From NCBI RefSeq assembly GCF_039555335.1, contig NC_092642.1, forward strand, positions 24,588,262 through 24,652,261: 64,000 nucleotides of DNA. The letters run 5' to 3'. The notes beneath the pieces were generated by a model. It saw nothing but the letters and a program-made list of their open reading frames with translations, had not been told where the DNA came from and made no database searches. Position 1 is the stretch's first letter; each line of letters begins with the position of its first letter. Both the position numbers and the translations under genes were made by a program. Positions 11,826 through 21,897 of the stretch are shown here, piece by piece. Source of the DNA: Amphiura filiformis (Eukaryota; Echinodermata; Ophiuroidea; Amphilepidida; Amphiuridae).

Positions 11826-12484
11826 GTATCTTCCTCTTTTTAATACACTCAGAACGTCCATCGATGCCTATTGTTATACAAAGCTCACTCAGTCATTTAA
11901 TTAGGCACTGTACTCGATCGAACATGACCTATCTTATGTTTCCTAGGTAACGAAGCATCCTGGAATCCCTGGAAGGTGAGAACTATTCCTTATGTGAGTT
12001 CATGTTACATGACAAACAATTTGAGACCATTTTCATTGATATCGGAGCACTTTCAGGAAAACACTGATAACCCCCTATCCCATTGTTGACCTTTCCGCCT
12101 ATAAGTCAAACACGGTAAGTGGTTGTTGGCAAAATTCGCGCAATTTTGAAATTTCAACCCTGTTGTATGAAATTTGACCCTTAGGAACATTTTTTGAATT
12201 TATTAACGTAGCTTGCCTTTTTCAACACAAGTTTTCTGATCTAGACACATTGGCCAGAACTTTATTTCCGAGGGTGCACGCTAGGCTCTCCTTCCAACTG
12301 AACTTTATCTATAAGCAACAATTTCCCATACGTAACTCAATTTGGTCAAAGTATGGACTTGGGTGGGTTTTGATTCATGTATTCAATTGTTCATTCTATT
12401 TTAGACTATTCATATTCCAACGTTTGTGCAGTTCCCTAACACTTTAAATAGATATCTGTTTTTGGCTCTTTTTTACCTCAATAG

Positions 12485-12640
12485 GTAGTGATACGTGTAA
12501 AGAAGGCGAATTCAGCTGTGAAGCTTCGTCTTTGAATATAAATGGTAACCACGTTGTTGAATGCTTCCCGAAATCAGCCCTTTGTGATGGTGTTATTAAT
12601 TGCTATAACATGAGCGACGAAAGTAATTTGTACTGTGCAG
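12485..12640 (+). CDS. Exon 6: LDLa module 4
   Basis: A class 1-1 exon of 52 codons with all six cysteines and a longer loop between C2 and C3 (SLNINGNHVV). It ends with the NMSDESNLYC acidic box. The acceptor is CAATAG and the donor GTAAGG. Confidence 0.88.
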
Positions 12641-12649
12641 GTAAGGATA

Positions 12650-13560
12650 TAATAAACACTATGGGCTTTTTCCAACAGTCTTGAGTAGTAACCATCAAGC
12701 GCATTAATAAACTTTGATGTAATTGTACATGTTTTTGTAATGTACATCAGGACTGATTCAACTGTAGTGGAAAAAAGCTTGATTTTTAGATTTCTAGGCA
12801 GACGGCCGGCATTGCCAGATCTTCCATAATACTGTTGCAAGTTTGCCATGCTTGGGATTTCCTGATGTTAAACGTATTTTTACTGCTACCAATCCGAGCC
12901 CCGAGGTATTTGAAATCGTTATCTATTTCAAGGTCATTGTCATCAGTCTTTGGATTGGGATGGAGCCATATTGCATATCATTGCTTTGGTTTTCTTGGCG
13001 TTCATGCTGAGACCGACTATAAGTGCAGCAGCTGCATCACGATGGAGTAGCTCTTTTCGTTTTTGTGGGCCTATCCTTCTACTTTTCCTGGTATTCAGTG
13101 GGTAATTTTCATTCCCATCTAGTGCATTTCTAAAATCGATGAAGACTAAAGACTTCAACAATTCTTCTCAAGGCTATTATTTGTGAAGCTGTTGACCTTT
13201 CATTTTTAATACATGATTCAGGAAAGGACACATTCTGTTGAGTAGAAGTCTATTGTATGTAAGGTCTTTGCCACTATGGATGATAAGCAGATGTCTCTAT
13301 AGTTCTTGCCTTTTCTGAGATCATCGCGTTTTGGAGGGATTGGGATGAGATTGAAAATTTGGGCTTCCTAACATGCAGCAAAGCCTCATTACAAAAAAGG
13401 AGTATCATCATGTGGGTATCTGTGATCGCTTGGACTCTATTCAGGACCATCCTGCAAAACACTTCTCTAATATGGTGCTGGCTTTGTATTTGGCTTGTGG
13501 GTATAGCTTGTCCCCTTCTCAAATACTGTTGCGATGAAACGTCAACGAACATTACCTTAT
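12650..13560 (-). mobile_element. Degenerate non-LTR reverse transcriptase relic
   Basis: On the minus strand, broken frames carry RT-like pieces in the proper order: REVFCRMVLNRVQ (13450 region), SLVFIDFRNALDG (13150 region, like the FxDFxKAFD motif), SMNAKKTKAMI (12990 region) and KLFSTTVESVL (12780 region). Only the RT C-terminal half survives, with several frame changes. It sits in intron 6 against the host gene strand. Confidence 0.75.
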
Positions 13561-13760
13561 GTACAGCAAGTGTTTATGATTTTAAGTAAAAGCTGGCTCA
13601 TCAAAAGCCCATCTGCTTTCAATGTTTCAGAGATACTGTGTCCAAAGCAAATGCTATTGGCATGGTCTTGATTTATGATGTCTTTGCAACTTTTTCTAAA
13701 CGTCCTGGGTGGCATAACAGTATTATCCATGAGTAAACCCATTTTATTTTAATATTTCAG

Positions 13761-13916
13761 TTGACATTATTCCGCCGAGGATCACGAACAGGGGTGAATT
13801 CTTCTCTTTCGTGGATGTCGAATTTGTTGACGGAACTGAACCAAGAGGCGCAAGGGCAAAGTGGGAAGATATAATAGCAATAGACAACTTCGGGGATGAA
13901 CTTCGATTTGAAACAG
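13761..13916 (+). CDS. Exon 7: HYR module 1, first half
   Basis: A class 1-1 exon of 52 codons beginning VDIIPPRIT, with KWEDIIAIDNFGD matching the W.xP.A.DNxG centre of HYR (immunoglobulin-like adhesion repeat). The CPxDI start is not conserved (RITNRGEFFS). The module is completed by exon 8. Confidence 0.72.
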
Positions 13917-14477
13917 GTAATTGTGCAATATCATAAATAGACTTCAATTGATTACTACTTTAATCGTTCAGAACTAATAGAGTACAGTAGATTCAAATCT
14001 TCATTTTGCCGTTTGTTCAAAACATGCATATTTTTCAAATGGTGCCGTGATGGCCTCTTGTATTTACTCGTTGTCCTTTTGATGATGATAATGAATTCAT
14101 ATGTAGTGACAAAATGACGTGTAGAAACATCTCATGATGTTATCAAAGTTACAGTGTGTATATATCTACACTAAAAGCAACATTTGAATCGAACTGCTCC
14201 TCACATTTTGAGAACACTGTTATAGAAGCCATTTTCGCAATTTCGGAAAATTGCAACTTCGCATGCTCAGACATCGTGACATAGTACTTCGACGAGAGAT
14301 GAAACCTCATTGAAATACTGCCCAAGAAAGGATTGGTTGGACTCATTCACTCACATGACGTCACCATCGAAACGTTTCCTGATTATATACAGCAAGTCAT
14401 CACAGCACCACCATCTGTTATCGTGGTTTTTCTTAATAATATTAATTTTCATTATATTCAAGATATATACCTATTAG

Positions 14478-14612
14478 AAACATGGCCGTACAGTAATAGC
14501 AATTTGAGCAAAGGCGACTTTTTCCCGGAAGGGCAATATCTTGTTTTAGAGATCGTCACAGATGAAGCACGGAATTATTATAATGGATTTTTTGTTCTCT
14601 CTGTGAGAGCAG
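14478..14612 (+). CDS. Exon 8: HYR module 1, second half
   Basis: A class 1-1 exon of 45 codons with GDFFPEGQYLVLEIVTDEARNYYNGFFVLSVRA. This is the FPxGxxxVxxxxxDxxxNxxxFxVxV second half of an HYR repeat. The acceptor is CTATTAG and the donor GTAAGT. Confidence 0.75.
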
Positions 14613-15011
14613 GTAAGTTTCGTATAAAAAGACAAGTACATTCAGCTTCAAGCTTCGGTATCAAAACAATTCTGGCAAAAGGCACATTTAGACAAACAAG
14701 TGTTGTCAACCTTTTGAACACAACACATATGTCGCACGAAAGCCAAAAATGAATTTTTAGTGTCTCAAACCAAAATCGCATTTTTTATCGAAATCAATAA
14801 ACCTGTCCCTCTCTGAATGAGTAAAACATTAAAACAAATACTGAAAAAGTAACAGTGGTATCTGATTGAGAGAAACAAAACAATAGTATACGATAAAAAC
14901 AGATTATTGTAATTAAAATTTTTTTGTGGTTGTAATTATAACTCGTCGATATTTCGACCACCGATGAATGCCAGATTATTAAACTGCCTCAATCGTGACG
15001 TTTTCCTTCAG

Positions 15012-15263
15012 TACAGGAAATCATCACAATAATGGGCTGTCCAGATGATATTACGAAAGAGATAGGATCTAATGTTAATGATGTTGAAGTCTCTTGGAAT
15101 CCACCTACTGCAGTTATAACTACCATCAGTGGAAGTACATCTCTTGCACCTACTGTTCCGCCCATCTACATGCCTGGACATCGATTTTCTCCCGGTGTGA
15201 CGAGCATTGATTATGAATTTCGCTACGACAAGATTTGTTCCTTTAACGTAACTGTTCTTGTAG
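15012..15263 (+). CDS. Exon 9: HYR module 2
   Basis: A class 1-1 exon of 84 codons holding a whole HYR repeat: GCPDDITKEIG at the start, VSWNPPTAV in the middle, HRFSPGVTSIDYEFRYDKICSFNVTVLV at the end. This is the most canonical HYR in the gene. Confidence 0.88.
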
Positions 15264-15969
15264 GTATGTAATTTATGCACTAAAATATTGCCCTTTTAAA
15301 AGGTATTTCAAACTCAAAGTCCCAAACACGCCACCAGCGGGTGCTGCCCGACGGCCGACACAGGCCCGGGTCAGATGACATAATAGCAGCATACCTGTAT
15401 TTTATCGATGATAACAACACCATTAAGTGCTTAAACTCGCCTTAATCTTAAGTCAAAACGCTGTACATATACATTCAGAGACACAAATTGAAATGAACAC
15501 TGTGAATGAATTAAAGATTTTAATCTTTAAAGATTTTTAACTTTAATTTAGTTTTAGCATTTAAAAATGCTAAAACAGTGGAAATAAACAAAGACAATTA
15601 TTTCAAACACCCAATAAATGCGCGCGAAGTAGTTATTTTCTCTAAAAGGTTATTTCGTCTCAGGGTTGTTTGGGGTTTAAATATGGGTTCTTTATATATG
15701 ATTCGTCAATTTAAGCATCACGCGAAATTTTAAGACGTACAAGATGCGATCTTACACGCATAATATGCAATCTTACACGTGTAAGATGCCATCTTACACG
15801 TGTAAAGTTGCACGTATAATCTTACACGTGTTTGGTCCACTTGGTCATTCATTCGGATGACGTTATCGGCGTTTGTTGTGGTGCACGGGCGTTTTTGCAG
15901 TTGTCACTGTACGCGCTTGGCGAATCGTCACTATACGTAAATCGCAACGATTTCAATTATGTCCTTCAG
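15264..15969. other. Intron 9 with clustered ACACGTGT palindromes
   Basis: Between 15741 and 15832 the phrase ATCTTACACG recurs four times, repeatedly forming ACACGTGT palindromes. A small stem (GTTTTAGCAT/ATGCTAAAAC) lies at about 15550-15580. No exon is seen. Confidence 0.55.
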
Positions 15970-16248
15970 CTGACACGGATCCACCAGAAATCTTCGGATG
16001 TAATATCAGTATTGACTTGATCATGCCTGAGTACGAAGACGCTATGTTTTTCCCTGATGGGGCTTATATATATAATTGGAGCAGGCCATATGCTGAAGAA
16101 AGGCCAAATAAATCTCATGAAGTCAGCTTGGTCACGGAAACCAGACAAGGCGTAGACCCTCTGTTTTTCCCTGGCAGAACCACAGTTAATTATGTGTTTA
16201 GAGATCAGAATGGAAACACAGCGGAATGTAACTTTACTGTTACAGTTC
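15970..16248 (+). CDS. Exon 10: HYR module 3
   Basis: A class 1-1 exon of 93 codons beginning ADTDPPEIFGC, with YNWSRPYAEE in the centre and PLFFPGRTTVNYVFRDQNGN plus AECNFTVTV at the end, a full HYR repeat. The donor GTAAGT follows GTTC. Confidence 0.88.
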
Positions 16249-16488
16249 GTAAGTACAAACATTGTATATAGGTCGGCTGCAAACCATTGTTTAATTGGGT
16301 TATAGGGAACGGCACACCGTATAATTAAAGAAAGAATAATAGTATGACAATTTTACCTTGGCATTTTAGTTAAAACTAAAAATTATGAAATTGCACCTCT
16401 TTATTTAATTCATGCAACTTTTGAGCATGGTCAATTCATAAAAAACGAAACAACACAACGACGTAACCCAACATACTTCCCTTTTCAG

Positions 16489-16750
16489 CCGATGACAGAC
16501 CACCTAGAGTAAAGTGCCCTGGGAACATCAACCAATCTGTTCCAGTAGGTATCAAAGGAAGATTCATAATATGGCAGGAGCCAATAGTAAGTGACTACTC
16601 TTTCAGGAGTGGAGAAAAAGTAATGCTTGTATCCCAAAGTCACACATCGGGAGAATTCTTCCCACTCGGCTGCACAGGTGTAACGTACAAGTACTCCGAT
16701 TGGGTTGATAACACAGCTGTGTGCAAATTTGATGTTCGTCTCTTTCAAAG
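16489..16750 (+). CDS. Exon 11: HYR module 4, disrupted at its 3' end
   Basis: Begins PDDRPPRVKCPGNINQSV, with FIIWQEPIVSD and GEFFPLGCTGVTYKYSD, a whole HYR repeat. Its native end (CTTTCAAA then the GT donor) is split by a 375-bp MITE. Translation into the insert meets TGA after about four codons. To its native end the exon is 261 bases and class 1-1, so skipping it would keep the frame. Confidence 0.85.
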
Positions 16751-17125
16751 CAGAGGATGATTTAAGGAAGCCCCATCATGCACTGTAAAAGTGTTATGAC
16801 TAGAGTTTCAACTGCCACTTTACTTTTCAAATCCCATTGAACTCTGTGCAAAAGATGTTGTTTTAGAATTGCCCGTGTGTCATTATTACTTGGTCGATTT
16901 CAGATCTAAAGTGATGTATGCATGAAGGATAATTCACACCTTCTGTAGATAACATAAAATGTGAAATCGACCAACTTTTTGAAGGTGTTTTATTGTAAAT
17001 ATATCTGTCCAAATTCAAATTTAACCATGCACGTGTGTATGCAGTGGGCGGGCAGTGGTGTCATGTTCACTCACACAGCTGTGCTAACCGCAAGACTTGC
17101 TGGGAAGTGCTTAAATCATCCTCTG
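16751..17125. mobile_element. 375-bp MITE with 16-bp TIRs and 9-bp target duplication
   Basis: The ends CAGAGGATGATTTAAG and CTTAAATCATCCTCTG are perfect inverted repeats. CTTTCAAAG is duplicated on both sides (16742-16750 and 17126-17134). A 9-base duplication points to a Mutator- or Merlin-like family; hAT usually gives 8. No coding capacity. The right duplication rebuilds a GTAAGT splice donor. Confidence 0.9.
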
Positions 17126-17813
17126 CTTTCAAAGTAAGTATTTATATAGATGTGTGTGTATAGCCATTATCTAACTCTATGGCACGTCTTAGGGGCCAAC
17201 TATTAAGATTTCCTTCTAAGTATGAAGTTTACCTCCTGTGAATTGAGAAGACCCTTACAAGCATTATACATAATACGTACAACTTTGGAATCCCTTTATA
17301 CCAATTTAAAAATTAAAATGTGAAGTAAATTTAGTACAAGAAGGTGCTTTAAACAGTTTTCATAAAATCGAACTGAAATAAGTACAACAACACAAGAACA
17401 CAAGCTTTTCACAAATCGACATTTTTTCACACTCGTTTTTCTCCGAAAAGCACTTTTTAGTTGTCTTTAAAATCCACCACTGTGTATTGAACCAGACCAT
17501 CTCCGAAAAGCCCCAAAAATTTATCAAGGGACAAAATAGATGTGTGCCCTCTACGTATCAAGCAAACCTCGCTGCGTATCGAGAAAAACTCTTTGTTCAT
17601 TGAAAACTGATTATATATATATATTTTCGTCTTCATCCTGGGTTACTTTGGTTATAATTTTTCATTAAAACTAGCTACAACCAACCCAAATTTTTAGCGT
17701 GCAAGATCGACACACATTAGGGCCTTGCACCCTCCACTTTCTTAGGACGATGTTTCGAAAAGATGATTTGCAGACGTCTTAACAAAATACTACATTATCA
17801 CCTTGGTTTACAG

Positions 17814-17939
17814 ACCAAAATCAGGAAGTCGAAATATTTGATTGTGAAGACGGTATTCAGATTCCTATGTGGAAAACGTGCAATACTGTTCCTGACTGTA
17901 GCAATGGAAAAGATGAACTGGTGTGCGGCTCTTTTGAAG
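17814..17939 (+). CDS. Exon 12: LDLa module 5, lacking cysteines 1 and 3
   Basis: A class 1-1 exon of 42 codons. CNTVPDCSNGKDELVC is a normal LDLa second half. As in exon 5, the first and third cysteines are missing (the third site reads QIPM). Confidence 0.8.
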
Positions 17940-17957
17940 GTACCTTTTTGTAATCAG

Positions 17958-18080
17958 TTAGGGCTCTGGAATGAGCGTTTTGACAATATTTTTGTGGGAC
18001 ATGAGAGCACGTTAGACATATCGAATAGCGTTCTGAATACAAAGAATGTCCACCTGTTATACACCTATATACAATACTTA
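17958..18080. mobile_element. Fragment of the TTAA MITE family
   Basis: CTCTGGAATGAGCGTTTTG and GGGACATGAGAGCACG match the left part of the 5325-5956 element. The copy stops at about 18075, so it is a truncated relic in intron 12. Confidence 0.75.
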
Positions 18081-18248
18081 TTTTAAGTATTACCATAAAA
18101 TATGCCATTTTGTGTTTTCCTTTGTGAACTATAACATTTTATACGAGGTCGCTCTTTTTACACATAAACTGTCGCCAGTTGTATTCAATAAATTTGTAGC
18201 TATCTTTGATTGACTCTCTTATATTTAATCAAACACTGCACCCAACAG

Positions 18249-18383
18249 TCATATGCAGTGTGAATAGTCGACCATGCCGAGGTCCTGAATCAGTAAGACA
18301 ATGCATACCTAATACAGCAGAGTGTGATTTCACCGAGGACTGTACAAACGGCACTGATGAGATGTACTGTGACTTTCCTGATA
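18249..18383 (+). CDS. Exon 13: LDLa module 6
   Basis: A class 1-1 exon of 45 codons with all six cysteines (VICSVNSRPC ... CTNGTDEMYC). The acceptor CCAACAG was chosen because the nearer ATGCAG would give an immediate stop in phase 1. Confidence 0.85.
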
Positions 18384-19222
18384 GTAAGTTCTCTCTTCTT
18401 ATTTTTGTTATCTTTTCTGATGTTTATCTTCTCGTAGCAAAATATAAAACGTATTCCGCGCTTTGTGTATGAATAATATAAATGTTGTCTGTATTGAAGC
18501 AAATAACAGTCACAGAATCTGCAGTTATGCAATACAGCATGTTCAATTATTATTTTGAACGCCCCGAACCCTAGTATTCAACAACTATCAGTAAAAATAA
18601 GGTATGTATAATGTATTTGAAGAGAGAATTCAAGTTCAATCTATAAGCAACGGTATCCCTCAATTTTATTTATCTAATCTCTCTTTATTCTGGATAGCTC
18701 TTTCAATACATATACGTACTGGTCCAGATAACTGTTACAAACAAAAATGTCAAGGGAATAAGTATACAATTAATACATATTTTCCGGAAAATTGAAAAAA
18801 AACATAGAATATAATATGATTATGTATCAGACTTAAACAATAACATTTTTAAACATGTGCACACTCAGAGAGTCATAATCTAAAGGAACACCATCTGGAA
18901 GGTTATTCCACACCTTAGTTCCTCTATAGTGAAAGTACGTTTACCTAATTCTTCTAAAGTGGAACAACTTCATTTTTTGAAGATTGACTACGGGTACCTA
19001 TGTATGGATACATTCAGTAAAAAAAATGAGAACTCAAATAAGATGGTGCTAAACCTTGAAGGCACTTAAAAACTATAACATGAAGCTGATTGTTCAACCT
19101 TTCATCCAGTTTTGTCCAATTTATTGATTGCATTAAGTCATTTATTAGAGTTTTTACGTTAGCAGTAAGCTAAATCCTATTATGCAGTATCTGAAGTTTT
19201 AAACCATTTGTTTTCTCCTCAG
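18384..19222. other. Intron 13, nothing recognised
   Basis: AT-rich, with short frames lacking family resemblance. No structure stands out beyond AT runs. Confidence 0.4.
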
Positions 19223-19342
19223 GTTGTGGGGACGATTACTTTCAGTGTCCTTCCTCCCGCGTTTGTCTTCATCGATACTTTCGTTGTAATGGGAAAGTAG
19301 ACTGTAAAGATGGATATGATGAAAATCATTGCGAAGACCCAG
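19223..19342 (+). CDS. Exon 14: LDLa module 7
   Basis: A class 1-1 exon of 40 codons: CGDDYFQCPSSRVCLHRYF, then CNGKVDCKDGYDENHC. Six cysteines and a full acidic box. This is the last module of the cassette, spliced onto the ENaC ectodomain in exon 15. Confidence 0.88.
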
Positions 19343-20273
19343 GTAAGTAGCACAGTGAATCCGCCATGTAATCGGTATTATGATCCTTATGTACCTGGGT
19401 AGAAGCCACGGCTTACCGTTCTTCTGAAGAGCATGTTATGGTTGACATAACATTTTACGCATTTAATGAGACGAAAATAAAATCTTATAAGACTAAGATG
19501 AAATCGTACGCGTTTAGGCACTTACTGTTTAAAGGTCTCCTCAGTCACCTGTGTAATGACTAGTATATCGGGAATGCTTCTGGTTTCACACCTCCAAGTC
19601 ATAGCCCCATAGAGATATGTGCTAAATTTGCCTTAAGGTTAGCAACTAGTTTATACTGTTACGATTTGGTAGTTCACAGCATCTTGCGAATGGTAGTGAG
19701 CTTTGGCAAAAATTGCATGGATCATTTCATAGCGAGTGTGTCAAATATCACAAATATGGTTTCGTAGGTCCTGTGGTTCTTGAGTAATGTTGTAAAGAGG
19801 GCAGAAACGTTTGTAAAATGTGCATGACTCATTAACAACGACATATCAAGCAAGTTTTAAAAGTATATGATTTGTAGAATGAACTACACCAGGCAAGAAA
19901 GAAACTCGTCAGTTATAGTCATCCTTGCTGTTCAACATCCTGATCATTTTGGATTATTGGAATTGACCAAGATATGCGCCTCGAAACCCTCAAACCCTAA
20001 AATCAAAAGTTGCCATTTTAACGATTCAATTGTGTATGTTTGTGTGCTTTATTGATTGGCCCGTGGTGCTTGTGTGCAATACAACGATGCGTGCCAATTG
20101 AAAATCGTTGAAATTGAAATGGAAAAGACGGGAGAACAGCCATATAATACTATTTGGTGGTGTGAAATCCTCTTTTCTATAGGCCTATGCCACTTTGTTT
20201 CGGAATTAATGTCGACTTTGTTAGATTACAGCTTCCATTCCTTTAACTTTGTTTTGTTTTGTAATTATTACAG
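19343..20273. other. Intron 14, nothing recognised
   Basis: No exon or repeat family is clearly visible. The two plus-strand frames at 19867-20319 lack recognisable motifs. Confidence 0.4.
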
Positions 20274-20584
20274 GTACAGAGACGTCTCCGTTTGTGGAAG
20301 ACTGGTTTATACGTTATAAATTGGAATCGTTTCCCACTGACATTGAGTATGAAGACATGGCGCTGAATTTTGAAGAAAATATCTATCAACCACGTGATTT
20401 TCATCGGGTCAAAGGTGAAAATCCCCGGATTGAACTCATTTTTGTCCTTTAGTTCGGCTGCTGATTTTAGTGATCTTAATGATGTATTAGGATTAACTGC
20501 TGATGAAATTGTCAAATATGGTCACCAAATGGAGGATTTGATTCTGAAATGTACCTATAATGAACAACATTGTAGTAACATTAG
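20274..20584 (+). CDS. Exon 15: ENaC ectodomain (GHQMEDLIL), one-base frame break
   Basis: Starts GTETSPFVEDWFIRYKLESF in phase 1 and ends with KYGHQMEDLILKCTYNEQHC, the family's GHQxEDxIxxC signature, in phase 2. The two parts lie in different frames. Exon length (311) is one base too many for its phases, and the break falls at about 20435-20440 near a TTTTT run. This is an indel error or a real frameshift. Confidence 0.85.
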
Positions 20585-20788
20585 GTGAGTATTAAAATGA
20601 CAGAGAAATAACGTGCTGTTAAAGGCACTAGATCCTAGCGAAAGTATGAACAAAATTGGATTTCTTAAGAGTAGCTTAAACGTGAAACAGAAGTCTGATT
20701 TTAGATTTTTGCATGTAGCAAATCACTGATAGTGTCTTTAATCTCTTTCCTAAACATTGATTTTGATCATATTCTTTTTTCATGACAG

Positions 20789-20895
20789 TCAATTTGCAAC
20801 AGTTCCTGACGATATATACGGTAACTGCTTTACCTTTAACTACGTAGGCAGTATAGGAATTCCGATTCAATCGACAAGAGCTGGCTCTAAAAATG
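20789..20895 (+). CDS. Exon 16: ENaC ectodomain (YGNCFTFN)
   Basis: Encodes SQFATVPDDIYGNCFTFNYVG ending in phase 1. YGNCxTFN is highly conserved in DEG/ENaC channels. The next host exon is 21.6 kb away because a Polinton fills the intron. Confidence 0.9.
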
Positions 20896-21039
20896 GTACG
20901 TTTTCAATAACAATTGATAGTGATTTCCATATACTGACGAATATCATATAATATTAACCGTCCCTAAATAAATCGTGGTGTTCAAAATGGCTTTGCACCG
21001 CCAAAAGTTGCAACATCGCCCTCTATAGTCGTTAAGTAG

Positions 21040-21475
21040 TTGTTTTTTGCCGTTTCTAACACATTTACTGTCATTTCCCGTATAAAATCTCCCCCAACCA
21101 TCAAATACACAGTAAAATCACAAAAACCTGTCTTTTCCCGTGTAAATCGACTCAACCACCAAATACTAACACATTTACTGTCATTTCCGTATAAAAGCTC
21201 CCCAACCATCAAATACACAGTAAAATCACAAAAAACCTGTCTTTTCCCGTATAAAATCTCCCCCAACCACCAAATACACAGTAAAATCACAAAAACCTGT
21301 CTTTTCCCGTGTAAATCGACTCAACCACCAAATACACAGTAAAATCACAAAATGCTGTGTACACAAAAAACATCCTTGCATTTTTAATTCACCCCAATCA
21401 AAATTACACAAAAAAATTCCCCCTGCATTTCAACTTATCCAAAAAAAAATGCAGGGAAAAAATTCCCCACATTTT
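21040..21475. repeat. Left terminal inverted repeat
   Basis: Made of sub-repeats: ACACATTTACTGTCATTTCC appears at about 21058 and 21168, with alternating CCGTATAAAATCTCC and CCGTGTAAATCGACTC phrases. It matches the reverse complement of 41881-42269 almost throughout, but carries one extra sub-repeat. It ends with an imperfect ATGCAGGG..CCCC hairpin near 21433-21476. Confidence 0.93.
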
Positions 21476-21535
21476 TTACCTCTTCATTTTATTCATTTAA
21501 GAAAAAATATATATAAAAATAAATATAATAAAAAA

Positions 21536-21832
21536 ATGGAATTATTCAAAAATCATTACAACGTTAAAAAAGAAATAACTCTCGAATCAAAAGTAGAAAA
21601 TAACCGTCTGTTCGTATTTTACAACAACCAGTGGGTTCAACTCAGTCAAAAAAATCCAAACAAATTTTACAAACCCGTAACATTGCAGAATCGTTACAAT
21701 GTCGGTCTATGTAAAGAGTTGGGAATTCCGACAAATAAGGGTAAAAAATATAGTTTGACTTATTACCAGAAAAATAGAGAGAAGTATTGTATGGCTTCAA
21801 AAAAATATTATGAAAAAATAAAATCCTCATGA
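21536..21832 (+). CDS. Small Polinton protein, 98 aa, unknown
   Basis: Starts MELFKNHYNVKKEITL. The frame extends upstream into the TIR, but ATG 21536 follows the element's usual AATAAAA start motif and is preferred. The protein is rich in Lys, Tyr and Asn, with a basic tail (KKYYEKIKSS). It is the first gene inside the left TIR and precedes the polymerase by 65 bases on the same strand. I do not recognise the family. A small DNA- or RNA-binding protein would fit the charge, but that is inference. Confidence 0.55.
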   Translation: MELFKNHYNVKKEITLESKVENNRLFVFYNNQWVQLSQKNPNKFYKPVTLQNRYNVGLCKELGIPTNKGKKYSLTYYQKNREKYCMASKKYYEKIKSS

Positions 21833-21897
21833 TATTGATTTTTTTCAAAATAAAAAAAGGGTTTAAGAAAATAAAATATTGTATATAATAAAAGAAG

